From contig DIHJ01000108.1 in assembly GCA_002420105.1 (NCBI GenBank), positions 9,164-58,796 of the forward strand: a stretch of DNA of 49,633 bases, given 5' to 3'. This DNA comes from Nitrospira sp. UBA5699 (GTDB lineage Bacteria; Nitrospirota; Nitrospiria; Nitrospirales; Nitrospiraceae). This document shows, in pieces, positions 30,738-38,978 of the stretch (within the stretch, counting starts at the first letter, position 1; every line of letters begins with the position of its first letter). The position numbers and the translations under genes are program-made. Below the pieces are notes generated by a model. That model ran no database searches. It was not told the origin of the DNA and saw only the letters and a list, made by a program, of their open reading frames with translations.

Positions 30738-33550
30738 GCCGCGCCTGCCTCCCGAGAGACTGCGGAAGTCCGTCTGTTCCTGAGCCGGGCCGCGACGAAC
30801 TTCCGGCCCTCTTCAGCGAATAACAGTGCGAGGGCTCCCAGCGCAAGCGGCCTGAAGATCCAGGCGGGCAAGGGGCTGGTTCCGAAGATCTCGTTGCCCA
30901 GCGGCGTATAGGCGATCAGGATCAGGAGGAGCAGCTCGGTCGCGATGCCCCACAGGATCAGCGGATTGGTGAACCACCCCAGTCCGGTGAGCGACAACCG
31001 GTCGGAGCGGCAGGCGAAGACGTTGGCGATCTGGGCCAGGACGATCCCGGACAGGGTGACTGTGGTGGCCTCTTTATATAATGGGGAGGACCAACTCAGG
31101 GGGGCCCCCCACGTCCAGCCGTTGGTAAAGAGGTAGAGAAAGAATCCCCCCATCGCCAAGACTGCGGAGTTCAACCCGAGAAAGAAATAGGTGCGAAGCA
31201 GGAGCTGCGCGTTCAGCAACCGTTCGGTCCTGGGCCGCGGCGGCACGTCCATCACGCCGGGATGGGGCGGCTCCGCGCCGAGCGCGATGGCCGGCACCAT
31301 GTCGGTGCCGAGATCGACCGCCAGCACCTGCGGAATCGTGAGGGCCAGCGGGATGCTCAAGAAGCCGTAGCCCAGGTAGGGCACGACCTCCGGCACGTTG
31401 CTCACCAGCACGTAGGTGGCGAACTTCCGGATGTTGGCAAACACCGTCCGGCCCTCCTCGATCGCGCTGACGATCGTGGCGAAGTTGTCGTCGAGCAGAA
31501 TGATGTCCGCGGTTTCCTTCGCCACGTCCGTCCCGGCGATGCCCATGGCAACGCCGATGTCGGCCTTTTTCAACGCCGGCGCGTCGTTCACGCCGTCGCC
31601 CGTGACCGCCACCACTTCGCCGATGTCCTTGAGGACGGACACGACCCGCATCTTGTGGCGCGGCGCCATCCGTGCGAACACCGGGTCCGGTTCCTCGGCG
31701 CGGGAGGGCGTCAGGAGCTGCCGCAGATGCTCGTCGCTCATCCGGTCGAGTTGCGCGCCTTCGATCACCGGTACGAACCAGACCGGCGCCTGCCCGTCCC
31801 GGCCGGGCACGAGGCCGATCTTGCGCGCGATGGCCAGGGCGGTGAGCGGATGGTCGCCGGTGATCATGACGACGCGCACACCGGCGCGCCGGCATGTGGC
31901 GACGGCCTCGGGAACCTCGTGGCGCGGCGGGTCCATCATGGCGACCAGGCCGAGAAACGTCAGGTCGTTCTCGACCGTGTCCACGTCGATGTGCTCGGGC
32001 TGATGGGCGACGTCGCGCATGGCCACGGCGAGCACGCGATAGGCCTGTTCGGCGAACGACCGGCTCTGGCTGAGGATGCGCGCGCGCTCGTCGGCGGTCA
32101 TGGCGACGATCTCGCCCTTCATGAGATGCCCGGTGCAGAGGGGCAGAACCGATTCCGGGGCGCCCTTGGTGAAGGCGATGAGTCTGCCTTCCGACCAGTG
32201 CAGGGTGCTCATGCGTTTCCGGTCCGCATCGAAGGCCAGTTCGCCCATGCGGCGCAACGGCGGCCGGTGCCCCAGGCCGTGCTCGATCGCGAATTCCAGC
32301 AGCGCGACTTCCGTCGGGTCTCCGGTGACGACGACCCGGCCGTCGGAGCGCCGGACGCGTTTGGCGTTGTGGCAGTGGAGGAGCGCGTCGAAGAAGGGCC
32401 GCCAGCGCTCGGCGTCGGTGTTGCTGACGACGCGGCCTCGCGTGAAAAAGCGGCTCTCGCGCGATTCGATGACGAGGCCGTCGGCGTAGAACCGGTCCAC
32501 CTTCATCCGGTTTTCCGTGAGCGTACCGGTCTTGTCCGTACAGATGACGGTGGTGCAGCCGAGCGTCTCGACGGAGGAGAGATGTTTGACCAGCGCCTGC
32601 CGTTTCGCCATCCGCTGGCTGCTCATCGCGAGGGAGAGCGTCACCGTGGGGAGGAGCCCTTCCGGCACGTTGGCCACGATGATCCCGATGCCGAAGATGG
32701 CGCTGATCCAGAAGCCGAGCCCCGTCCAGAGCCCGATCGTGAAGAACGCGGCGCCCATCGCCAGCGAGATCGCGGCGACGACGCGGGTGACCTTGATGAT
32801 TTCCTTCTGAAGCGGGCTGAGCCCCTCCTCGACCGTCGTGGTGAGATCGGCGATCTTGCCGAATTCCGTGCGCATCCCCACGGCAAAGACCACCGCCCGG
32901 CCGTGGCCGGAGAGGATCGTGGTGCCGGCGAACAGGAGATTGGGCATGTCCAGCCAATGGCCGTCCTCAGCCGGCTCGGCCGTCCGCCGTTTCGGTTTGG
33001 CTTCGCCGGTCAGGGCCGCGTTGTCCACCCGCATGCCGGCCGCGTCGATGAGCCGCGCGTCCGCCGGGACCCGTTCGCCCTCCTCCAGGATAAGCACGTC
33101 GCCCGGCACGATTCCGCTGCGCGCGATTTCGATCGAGTGCCCCCCTCGCACCACCCAGGCCTTGTCCGGCAAGAGCTGATGGAGCGCCTGGACGGCCCGT
33201 TCCGCCTTGTATTCCTGGAGAAAGGCGAAGAAGGCGTTGATGACGATCACGCCGAGGATGGCCCAGCCGAGCGTCGCCATGCCCTCGCCGGGCCGGATGA
33301 AATCGGCGGTGAAGGACAGCGCGGCCGCGATCCACAAGAGCACGGCGAGGAAGTGGGTGAAGTGGCGGGTGAGCCCGCGGAGCAGCCGGTAGCGGTCCGG
33401 TTCCGTCAGTACGTTCGGCCCGAAAGGCGCCAGCCGGCGGCGGGCTTCGTCGGCCGTGAGTCCGCCGCCGGAGGTTTCGAGCCGTTTCAGCACCTCCTCG
33501 ACGGTGAGCCGGTTGATGTCGTGGTATCTGAACTCCTGCCGGTCGGCCAT
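30734..33550 (-). CDS. P2C-like (Na+,K+-ATPase-type) cation-transporting P-type ATPase
   Basis: 938 residues from ATG 33550; a further ATG at 33580 lies inside a word repeat and is judged less likely. P-type hallmarks: LTGEAKP, DKTGTLTENRM (Asp339), KGAPESV, TGDGVNDAPA. The TM4 sequence VANVPEGLLPTVT, the following RMAKRQALVKHLSSVETLG and the TM6 sequence DLGTDMVPAIALG are those of the P2C group (animal Na,K- and H,K-ATPases) rather than P2A. The ion-binding Glu in PEGLL, Glu in SNVPEVVP and both Asp of DLGTDM are kept. It probably exports Na+ and/or imports K+, alone, as bacteria lack a beta subunit. Downstream and overlapping is the MacA-like adaptor. Confidence 0.88.
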   Translation of the reverse strand: MADRQEFRYHDINRLTVEEVLKRLETSGGGLTADEARRRLAPFGPNVLTEPDRYRLLRGLTRHFTHFLAVLLWIAAALSFTADFIRPGEGMATLGWAILGVIVINAFFAFLQEYKAERAVQALHQLLPDKAWVVRGGHSIEIARSGIVPGDVLILEEGERVPADARLIDAAGMRVDNAALTGEAKPKRRTAEPAEDGHWLDMPNLLFAGTTILSGHGRAVVFAVGMRTEFGKIADLTTTVEEGLSPLQKEIIKVTRVVAAISLAMGAAFFTIGLWTGLGFWISAIFGIGIIVANVPEGLLPTVTLSLAMSSQRMAKRQALVKHLSSVETLGCTTVICTDKTGTLTENRMKVDRFYADGLVIESRESRFFTRGRVVSNTDAERWRPFFDALLHCHNAKRVRRSDGRVVVTGDPTEVALLEFAIEHGLGHRPPLRRMGELAFDADRKRMSTLHWSEGRLIAFTKGAPESVLPLCTGHLMKGEIVAMTADERARILSQSRSFAEQAYRVLAVAMRDVAHQPEHIDVDTVENDLTFLGLVAMMDPPRHEVPEAVATCRRAGVRVVMITGDHPLTALAIARKIGLVPGRDGQAPVWFVPVIEGAQLDRMSDEHLRQLLTPSRAEEPDPVFARMAPRHKMRVVSVLKDIGEVVAVTGDGVNDAPALKKADIGVAMGIAGTDVAKETADIILLDDNFATIVSAIEEGRTVFANIRKFATYVLVSNVPEVVPYLGYGFLSIPLALTIPQVLAVDLGTDMVPAIALGAEPPHPGVMDVPPRPRTERLLNAQLLLRTYFFLGLNSAVLAMGGFFLYLFTNGWTWGAPLSWSSPLYKEATTVTLSGIVLAQIANVFACRSDRLSLTGLGWFTNPLILWGIATELLLLILIAYTPLGNEIFGTSPLPAWIFRPLALGALALLFAEEGRKFVAARLRNRRTSAVSREAGAA

Positions 33551-33567
33551 CCCTACACCCGGGATCT

Positions 33568-33666
33568 CGTCACTCGTCATTCGTCAAGCGTGAAGACGGG
33601 CTATGACCCGTCGCTTGCGGTAGGGGCTCCTCGATGGACGACTGACGATTGACGCACGACGATGAC
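33568..33666. repeat. CGTCATTCGTCAA-word inverted repeat between P2C ATPase and Usp genes
   Basis: The left arm (33568-33593) repeats CGTCACTCGTCATTCGTCAA; the right arm (33637-33666) repeats its complement (GACGACTGACGATTGACGC). It lies in a gap of 203 bp. A copy of the same words occurs at 36455-36496. Confidence 0.65.
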
Positions 33667-33753
33667 TCCTGAATGCCACGCCCTGACTCTGCGAAGCCGC
33701 TTCGGCGATGGCAGAGGGCAACGCCGCCTGAACGGTTCGACGGCCGGCTGAAC

Positions 33754-34659
33754 TCACGCACGGGTCCCCCGGACGATCAGCACCGAGCAGGGGGCATGCC
33801 GCAGCAGGCTCTCGGAGACGCTTCCGAGGTGGAGCCGCTCGCTCTTCGTCAACACGCGGGAGCCGATGACGAGGAGGTCCGCGTCGGAGGCCTCTACCTG
33901 TTTGACGATGGTGTCGATCACGTGGCCCAACTCCACCTGCGTGGTGACGGAGAAGCCGTCCTTGATGAAATCGTCGCGCAGGTCGTTGACTACGGCGGTC
34001 GCGCGGTCCATCACGGGCTTCGTCAACGCCGCCAGTTGCGATTCCGACAGGTAGCGCGCGGCCAGGTCCGTCACGGGATTTTCGGCGGAGGAGAGGATCG
34101 TGACGGCGGCGAAGTCCGGAAGCACCCGAGTCCGGAGAAAAGCGGCGGCGGCGCGGGATGGTTTGGAATCGTCCACCGCGAGCGTCACGCGTCGCAGCGG
34201 AACCGGCGGCTGCTTGACGACGAGGAGGGCGCAGGGCGTCATGGCTGCGACACGGCGCGACACGCTGCCCAACAGGAAGCCCTTGATGTCGCTCAGCCCG
34301 CGGGAACCGATGACGAGGAGATCCGCCTTCCAGCGGCGGGCCTGTTGCGCGATCGAGACGGCGAGGGGGCCCTGCACCAGCAGGCGATGGAATTTCGTGC
34401 CGGACGCGGTGGCGGCCTGTCCGAGCGCGGCCTTCGCCGCGCCTTCCGCCTCGCGCAGCAGTTGCTCCCCGGCTTTCTGCATGGCGGCCCGCGCGCGCCG
34501 CCCGGCCACGGGATTCCTCCCCCGGGCCGCCCGCAGGACCTGCCTGTCGATCACGTGGACGAGCGCGATGTGCTCCACCTCGCGTCCGGCGAACGTTTCG
34601 AGCGCCTGCACCCCCCACTTCGAGCATTCAGAGCCGTCAACCGCACAAAGAATTCGCAT
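33754..34659 (-). CDS. Universal stress protein with two Usp domains
   Basis: 301 residues from ATG 34659, chosen because AGGAG lies 7 nt upstream and the sequence begins MRILCAVDGSE as Usp proteins do. The first domain has the ATP-binding loop GSRGLSDIKGFLLGSVSRR; the second starts at RVTLAVDDSKPSRAAAAFL and has VIGSRVLTKSERLHLGSVSESLL, which keeps GS but not the second Gly of the GxxG loop. Tandem Usp proteins bind ATP or act in stress survival; the target is not predictable. It is transcribed divergently from the secreted-protein and CBS gene cluster. Confidence 0.92.
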   Translation of the reverse strand: MRILCAVDGSECSKWGVQALETFAGREVEHIALVHVIDRQVLRAARGRNPVAGRRARAAMQKAGEQLLREAEGAAKAALGQAATASGTKFHRLLVQGPLAVSIAQQARRWKADLLVIGSRGLSDIKGFLLGSVSRRVAAMTPCALLVVKQPPVPLRRVTLAVDDSKPSRAAAAFLRTRVLPDFAAVTILSSAENPVTDLAARYLSESQLAALTKPVMDRATAVVNDLRDDFIKDGFSVTTQVELGHVIDTIVKQVEASDADLLVIGSRVLTKSERLHLGSVSESLLRHAPCSVLIVRGTRA

Positions 34660-34986
34660 GCTTGGCTCCTCCATCCGTATGAACAATCTAATGCCGCAGA
34701 CCCGTAAGACCAGATTGCATTCGATGTGCCTGAACCGGGCCGGCGCGCCGACGGAGAATTGCCCGATTCCGAGGGGTTGGAGGAAATCCCGGCTCCGGCG
34801 GCATCAGTGGCTGCGGCGTTTTGCAGCAGGGACAGGAGAGGCACTGGGGTGATTGGCGTCAGTCGGCCGGTCGAAGGGCAGGCTGAAACTGGCAACTTTC
34901 GTCTGCTTTCGCGGAAATGCGAGGGTTTGTCCGGTCGATCATCCTGGCACTCCCATTGCGAAGTCGATTGGGCAGGAGAGGGCGTC
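34660..34986. other. Divergent intergenic region of about 327 bp
   Basis: It separates the Usp gene (minus) from the secreted protein gene (plus). An upstream extension of the latter frame to 34726 is open, but its composition is not gene-like and a strong ribosome site marks the start at 34987. I see no promoter that I can defend. Confidence 0.5.
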
Positions 34987-35508
34987 ATGAACGGGCGGAT
35001 CATGCTGGCCTTGGCCCTGTCGTGCTGCGCGGGGGCGGGGCTGAGCTTTGCGGAATCGGAATTCATCGCGAGGGTCGGAGAATCGGGAGAATTCCTCGAA
35101 CTCGAACATCGGGTCGAGGGGCGGACCGTGAAAAACTATCTGCCGCTCCACCGGGCTGGGAGCGTCCGGTATTTCAGCGCCGGGGTGGGGATGGAGGAAC
35201 GGGCGGCGCTCTATCCGCCGTTCAGCCTGAAACTCGTGATGACGGCGGGAGGCAAGCCGTTCCTCGCGGGCGTGGAGGTGGTGATTCAACGGGCCAAGGG
35301 AGGAGCCGCGATTCGCATTCCCCGCGAGCAGGTCGAGGGGCCCTGGCTGTTCGTGGATCTGCCTCCCGGCCTCTACGACATCAGAGGGACCCATGCGGAT
35401 CGCGAGCAGACGCTCAAAGGCGTCAAGGTGGAGCGCGGCAGGCAGCAGGTGCTGTATCTGCGATGGCCGGACGATCGGCCGGTTGCCGCGCGGCCGCCGA
35501 TGGAGTAA
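34987..35508 (+). CDS. Secreted protein of unknown function with transthyretin-like C-terminal part
   Basis: 173 residues from ATG 34987, with GGAGAGGG just upstream. The signal peptide MNGRIMLALALSCCAGAGLSFA is followed by a beta-rich mature part; GPWLFVDLPPGLYDIRGTH resembles the LPPGxYxV strand of carboxypeptidase-regulatory or transthyretin-like folds. No catalytic motif is seen. It is followed by two CBS-domain genes on the same strand, 42 bp downstream. Periplasmic location is inferred; function unknown. Confidence 0.75.
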   Translation: MNGRIMLALALSCCAGAGLSFAESEFIARVGESGEFLELEHRVEGRTVKNYLPLHRAGSVRYFSAGVGMEERAALYPPFSLKLVMTAGGKPFLAGVEVVIQRAKGGAAIRIPREQVEGPWLFVDLPPGLYDIRGTHADREQTLKGVKVERGRQQVLYLRWPDDRPVAARPPME

Positions 35509-35550
35509 GGTCCTGCGGTTCGTGACAAGATTCCGTGAAGGAGGAGCGCG

Positions 35551-35994
35551 ATGTCGAAGCAGCAGCAGAAGGGAAAGAAGACCGCCGCGGACTTTGCCTC
35601 GACGACCGTCAAGCAGGCGATGCAGAAGCGGGTGCAGTTCGTCCGCCTCAAGACCAGGGGCGACGTCATCGCCTCGATGATGATCGAGGGGTTCGGCGCG
35701 GTGCCGGTGGTGGACGACGGGAAACGGCTGGCCGGGATCGTGAGCGAACACGATCTGCTGGCGGCGATGGACGACGGCCATGAGCTGAAGCGGCTCACGG
35801 CGGGGGATATCATGACCGGCAACCCCTACTCGGTGAGGACGGAAACCACGCTGGGCACGCTGGTGCACGTGTTGCGCGCGAGCGACCTCGTGCGCGTGCC
35901 GGTCGTGGATGCCGGCGACAAGCTGGTCGGGATCATCGCGCGGCGGGACATCCTGAGGGCCTATCTCGCCGCCGGGTCGTTGAAGAGAAAGTGA
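35551..35994 (+). CDS. CBS-domain pair protein
   Basis: 147 residues; ATG preceded by GGAGGAG. Two CBS motifs form one Bateman module: VKQAMQKRVQFV ... GAVPVVDDGKRLAGIVSEHDLLAAM, and AGDIMTGNPYSVRTETTLGTLVHVLRASDLVRVPVVDAGDKLVGIIARRDIL. Stand-alone CBS pairs sense adenine nucleotides and regulate partners. The N-terminus is Lys/Gln-rich. A second CBS protein starts 10 bp downstream, so the two are cotranscribed and could form heteromers. Confidence 0.92.
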   Translation: MSKQQQKGKKTAADFASTTVKQAMQKRVQFVRLKTRGDVIASMMIEGFGAVPVVDDGKRLAGIVSEHDLLAAMDDGHELKRLTAGDIMTGNPYSVRTETTLGTLVHVLRASDLVRVPVVDAGDKLVGIIARRDILRAYLAAGSLKRK

Positions 35995-36004
35995 GGGACA
36001 GACC

Positions 36005-36439
36005 ATGCGACAAACGGACTTCTTCCTGGCGGCCTGCGATCCGAAGACGCTCACGGTCGGGCAGTTGATGCAGGACGCCGTCACGAGCTGCACGCCGCGC
36101 ACCGACGGGGCGACGATCGCCAGCATGATGACCCGCCGCAACTTCGGCAGCCTGCCGGTCGTCGAATCGGACGGGACGCTCGTCGGGATCGTCAGCGAAT
36201 ACGATCTCCTTCAGGCGATGATCGAGGAGCGGGACCTGCGCAAGATCCCGGCGACCGAAATCATGTCGGCCCATCCGGTGTCGGTGACCGAAGACCAGAC
36301 GCTGGCGCAGGTGGCCGACCTCTTCCAGGACCGGTACATTACCCGCGTGCCCGTAATCCGGAACAGGAAACTGGTGGGGATTTTGGCGAGGCGTGATTTG
36401 CTGTTCGGCTATATGAAAGCCTCGCAATATTGGTCGTGA
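36005..36439 (+). CDS. CBS-domain pair protein
   Basis: 144 residues; GAGGG precedes the ATG. Two CBS motifs: VGQLMQDAVTSCTPRTDGATIASMMTRRNFGSLPVVESDGTLVGIVSEYDLL and ATEIMSAHPVSVTEDQTLAQVADLFQDRYITRVPVIRNRKLVGILARRDLL. It is a paralogue of the preceding gene with about the same length and spacing, pointing to tandem duplication. The partner protein is unknown; the nearby Usp gene and the P2C pump are candidates for functional links only by proximity. Confidence 0.92.
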   Translation: MRQTDFFLAACDPKTLTVGQLMQDAVTSCTPRTDGATIASMMTRRNFGSLPVVESDGTLVGIVSEYDLLQAMIEERDLRKIPATEIMSAHPVSVTEDQTLAQVADLFQDRYITRVPVIRNRKLVGILARRDLLFGYMKASQYWS

Positions 36440-36454
36440 GTCGCCGTGAAGCGG

Positions 36455-36496
36455 CATTCGTCAATCGTCAGGCGGCGGACGCAGTGAAGAGTGACG
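36455..36496. repeat. Short CGTCAATCGTC-word inverted repeat
   Basis: Left CATTCGTCAATCGTCA (36455-36470), right GTGAAGAGTGACG (36484-36496). It shares its words with the 33568-33666 element and sits between the CBS and L,D-transpeptidase genes. Confidence 0.5.
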
Positions 36497-36542
36497 CGGA
36501 TCTCGCCGGCTGAAACCGGCTCTGTGCGACGTGTTGGCACTG

Positions 36543-37340
36543 ATGTCCAGAACGATCGTCGGCACGCTGTTCCTGGCAGCGTGCCTTTTTGTTTCCGCCC
36601 GCGCTGAACCGCCCGGGAAGCATCCGACTCCCTGCGAGATCGCCTACCCGAGCGACCGGACGATCGAGTGGGACTGCCGCACGCTCAAACGGGGCGAATC
36701 GCTGGAAGCCCTGTTCGGCGAGCAGTGGATCAAGGTGGCGCGGTTCAACCGGATCGACCGCCGGCACGCGCGCGCCGACATGTCGCTCAAGGTTCCCAAG
36801 CGAATCGAGGACCTCGCGGCCTTTGCGCCGCTGCCGTTGTTCTACGAGCCGGCGGAGCGGGACGAGCAGTTCGTCCTGATCGATCTGTCGGAGCAGTTTC
36901 TCGGGGCCTACGAATACGGCGCGCTGCGGTTCGCCCTGCCGATCGCCTCGGGCAACGGGCATAACGAAACGCCGACCGGCGAATTCCGCCTGACCGCCGC
37001 CCACCGCAAACACGAATCCTGCCTCTACAGGATCGAGGGGACGAACCGCCCCTATCCGATGAACTACGCGCTGCGGTTTTACGTGAACAAGGAAGGCGTG
37101 TCCTACTGGATTCACGGCCGGGATCTGCCGGGCTATCCCGCCTCGCACGGCTGCATCGGCCTCTATGACGAACCGATGCAGCAGGAACAGTACAAGCAGC
37201 CGAAAGACCCGGAACTGACCGATGCGAAGCGCCTGTTCGAGTGGGTGCTGGGAGGCGAAACCGACGAGGACAAGGTCATCCCCCTCAAACCGGGCCCCCG
37301 CGTCCACATCATCGGGACAGCGCCGATGAGCGAGCGGTAG
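36543..37340 (+). CDS. L,D-transpeptidase (YkuD domain), periplasmic
   Basis: 265 residues from ATG 36543; an in-frame GTG at 36531 would add four residues. Signal peptide MSRTIVGTLFLAACLFVSARA. An N-terminal part (KRGESLEALFGEQWIKVARFNRIDRRHA) looks like a LysM-type or linker region. The YkuD catalytic signature is complete: His191 in WIHGRD and SHGC (Cys204) in PASHGCIGLYD. These enzymes make 3-3 peptidoglycan crosslinks or attach outer-membrane lipoproteins to the wall. It is terminal in its strand block and convergent with the Bor-like lipoprotein gene. Confidence 0.92.
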   Translation: MSRTIVGTLFLAACLFVSARAEPPGKHPTPCEIAYPSDRTIEWDCRTLKRGESLEALFGEQWIKVARFNRIDRRHARADMSLKVPKRIEDLAAFAPLPLFYEPAERDEQFVLIDLSEQFLGAYEYGALRFALPIASGNGHNETPTGEFRLTAAHRKHESCLYRIEGTNRPYPMNYALRFYVNKEGVSYWIHGRDLPGYPASHGCIGLYDEPMQQEQYKQPKDPELTDAKRLFEWVLGGETDEDKVIPLKPGPRVHIIGTAPMSER

Positions 37341-37444
37341 CAGGGTGGAACATGGTCCGTAATCTCCGGAGTTCTCAAGTTTTATAGATATCCCGGGCTA
37401 CGAAACTTCCTCCCTATTGCACCTGGGGCGTAGCGTTTGCGGTG

Positions 37445-37834
37445 TCAAGTCTTGACATCCGCCTCCCACGAAACACTCGCGGGGCACCATTGCCAGATCC
37501 CGAGGCTAATGATGCGGGTCAGTGCCGCCGGAATGCAGGCGGTGCGGTTTATTTCAACATGGCGGTTAATCAACTTCGTGGAATCGCCGCAACGCTTCAG
37601 GTAATCGTCGGCTTTGATATCATGCAGGTTCCAGTGAGGGACAAAGAATGCAACCACCGGGATCGGTAGGACGGCGAGGGACGAGTCATCGGCTCCCTCC
37701 GATCCTGAGCAATGGCTGCCGGTTCGCGGGTATGTCACATCATCATGAATCAAGGCTTTCGTACAGCCGTTGACCGCCAATACCAGACTTAATGAAATGG
37801 AGAGCAGCCGAAACTTCCGTAATGATGAACCCAT
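37445..37834 (-). CDS. Bor/Iss-like small lipoprotein
   Basis: 129 residues from ATG 37834, with AAAGGAG 5 nt upstream. A signal MGSSLRKFRLLSISLSLVLAVNGC contains the lipobox. The C-terminal half reads LKRCGDSTKLINRHVEIN, then TRIISLGIWQWCPASVSW, which resembles the Cys-rich and GFITLGIYTP regions of lambda Bor, a surface lipoprotein linked to serum resistance. The similarity is judged by eye. Base composition is lower in GC than the surrounding genes and the gene borders a mobile-element graveyard, so horizontal origin is plausible. Confidence 0.65.
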   Translation of the reverse strand: MGSSLRKFRLLSISLSLVLAVNGCTKALIHDDVTYPRTGSHCSGSEGADDSSLAVLPIPVVAFFVPHWNLHDIKADDYLKRCGDSTKLINRHVEINRTACIPAALTRIISLGIWQWCPASVSWEADVKT

Positions 37835-37930
37835 AGAAACTCCTTTCTTCAACTGGCCTGATCACGTCTTGCGGTTATGATTGTTTGGCGCAGAGTCGGT
37901 TGACCTCTTGAGATGACCTTCCCCCGTTAA

Positions 37931-38041
37931 TTACACCAGAGCTGAGGAAATGACCTCCTGTGTCAGCTGGGCTCCGTTGTGATCGTTGCGAATGAACTCC
38001 TGGGGAGTCACACCCCCGATCGCGCTGTGCGTCGGGCCCAT
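37931..38041 (-). pseudogene. C-terminal remnant of an IS3-family transposase (OrfB)
   Basis: The minus-strand frame reads GPTHSAIGGVTPQEFIRN followed by GAQLTQEVISSALV and a stop. This matches the end of IS3-type integrase-core proteins (RPHSALGYxTPxEF...). Only about 36 codons remain; nothing upstream in any frame continues the DDE domain. It marks an old insertion. Confidence 0.6.
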
Positions 38042-38077
38042 CTGAACACAGTGGCACTTCCAAACCAATGGTCTAGT

Positions 38078-38158
38078 TTAAATGGTCGAGTTTGCGGGGG
38101 GGCAGATGTACTTTGTGTACACCACTTTTCCGGTACGGCGGTCATTTCTGCTAGCCAT
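38078..38158 (-). pseudogene. 26-codon ORF fragment with strong ribosome site
   Basis: ATG 38158 follows AGGAGG at 8 nt. The product MASRNDRRTGKVVYTKYI continues with a short divergent tail and stops. The beginning looks like a small basic conserved protein cut off by a rearrangement at about 38105, just before the IS3 remnant. I cannot name a family with confidence. Confidence 0.35.
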
Positions 38159-38300
38159 AAGGCTTTCCTCCTTTCCGGGAGCGAGTGGCTTGCTGCTCCC
38201 TTGCCTCGGAGCAACCAGTGCCGACCGCCATGGATTAGAGGCCTTTCGTACAGCCAGCCAGAACTTAACCGCGCCTCTCTGTTATCACTGCAATCCGAAG

Positions 38301-38355
38301 GGAGTCAAGTTTGCAGACGGCTTGTTCACGTACTGATGATACCGTCCTTGACTCC
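38301..38355. repeat. Nested inverted repeat in the decayed region
   Basis: GGAGTCAAG (38301-38309) pairs with CTTGACTCC (38347-38355), and GACGG (38316-38320) with CCGTC (38342-38346). TCCG/CGGA arms extend it outward (38294-38297 with 38357-38360). Total stem is about 18 bp around a 21-nt loop. It may be an IS or REP terminus or a structured RNA. Confidence 0.55.
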
Positions 38356-38882
38356 GCGGAAACCTTTCAATAGCCTTCTCCCCGTTTGTTCAACTCGGCA
38401 CCTTCAGTATCTTATCAGTACCTCCTCTTCTTAGATCTATCTCAGCTCAGACCCAACGGCGGTCAATCCTGATTCATTCAGAGGTGATGACGAAGAGTGT
38501 CTAAAATCATTTTCGGCGGTCGCCCCAGATCACCTTAACCTGCTTAACCAATCACTAGCGGGTGGCACGGCGAACTGGGCGACTTTCTCACCCGCCTAAC
38601 CCCCACCGCGCCGAGACGCGGTGCTTTCCCAAGCGCCCGCAGTGTAAGGGCCTCAATGGGGGACGGGTGGAGCGAGGACGAATGGGCTGTTCGCTGTGAC
38701 GGGATCCGCTCACCTCTTCATTCTTTTTCTACCCAAATCGGGAAGAATCAAAAAGGGTCAGACCCCATGAATCGCCTTCCGGAACACTCAAGTGCAAAAC
38801 TGTTCCCGCCCGTGCAGGGCCTGAATAGGGCAGGGCCCTGATCTGATGCTTCCGGGCCAATTGTTCTACGGCTTTAAAAGGG

Positions 38883-38898
38883 TGGCTTGGTGATTGCT
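38883..38898 (+). promoter_or_regulatory. Sigma-54-type promoter upstream of the PilZ gene
   Basis: TGGCTTGGTGATTGCT matches the -24/-12 consensus TGGCACGN4TTGCW at 10 of 12 defined positions, with the required 10 bases between GG and GC. It lies 80 bp before the ATG. Needs RpoN and an enhancer-binding activator; no such gene is in the window. Confidence 0.6.
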
Positions 38899-38978
38899 TT
38901 GTCTTCGAACGACCGACGCTGTGCACCGCCGCACAATGCGCAGCACGAGGACGACGCCCACTGATCTGGAGGACAGCT

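Larger units (their letters stand above)
37835..38978. other. AT-richer 1.1-kb region of decayed mobile sequence and hairpins
   Basis: No intact gene. It holds an IS3-type transposase tail (37931-38041), a 26-codon ORF with a strong ribosome site (38078-38158), nested hairpins (38301-38355), AGGTGAT/ATCACCT arms (38482-38488 with 38529-38535), CACCGCG/CGCGGTG arms near 38603-38622, and a GGGTC-A-GACCC palindrome (38755-38765) next to an ATTCTT/AAGAAT hairpin. The last combination resembles ends of REP elements linked to IS200-like (RAYT) transposases. A sigma-54-type promoter for the next gene lies at the end. Confidence 0.6.

Noticed and set aside
37439..37462. GCGGTGTCAAG/CTTGACATCCGC palindrome at the end of the Bor-like gene
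   Set aside because: A one-base centre makes a poor RNA hairpin; half of it is coding. It may be a protein site but nothing else supports that.
38568..38585. TGGCACG as a fourth sigma-54 site
   Set aside because: The -24 half is perfect, but there is no GC/TTGC at the -12 position and no gene follows in range.
38593..38600. GCCTAAC resembling an integron attC half-site
   Set aside because: No GTTRRRY partner occurs at the expected distance and no integrase gene is near.
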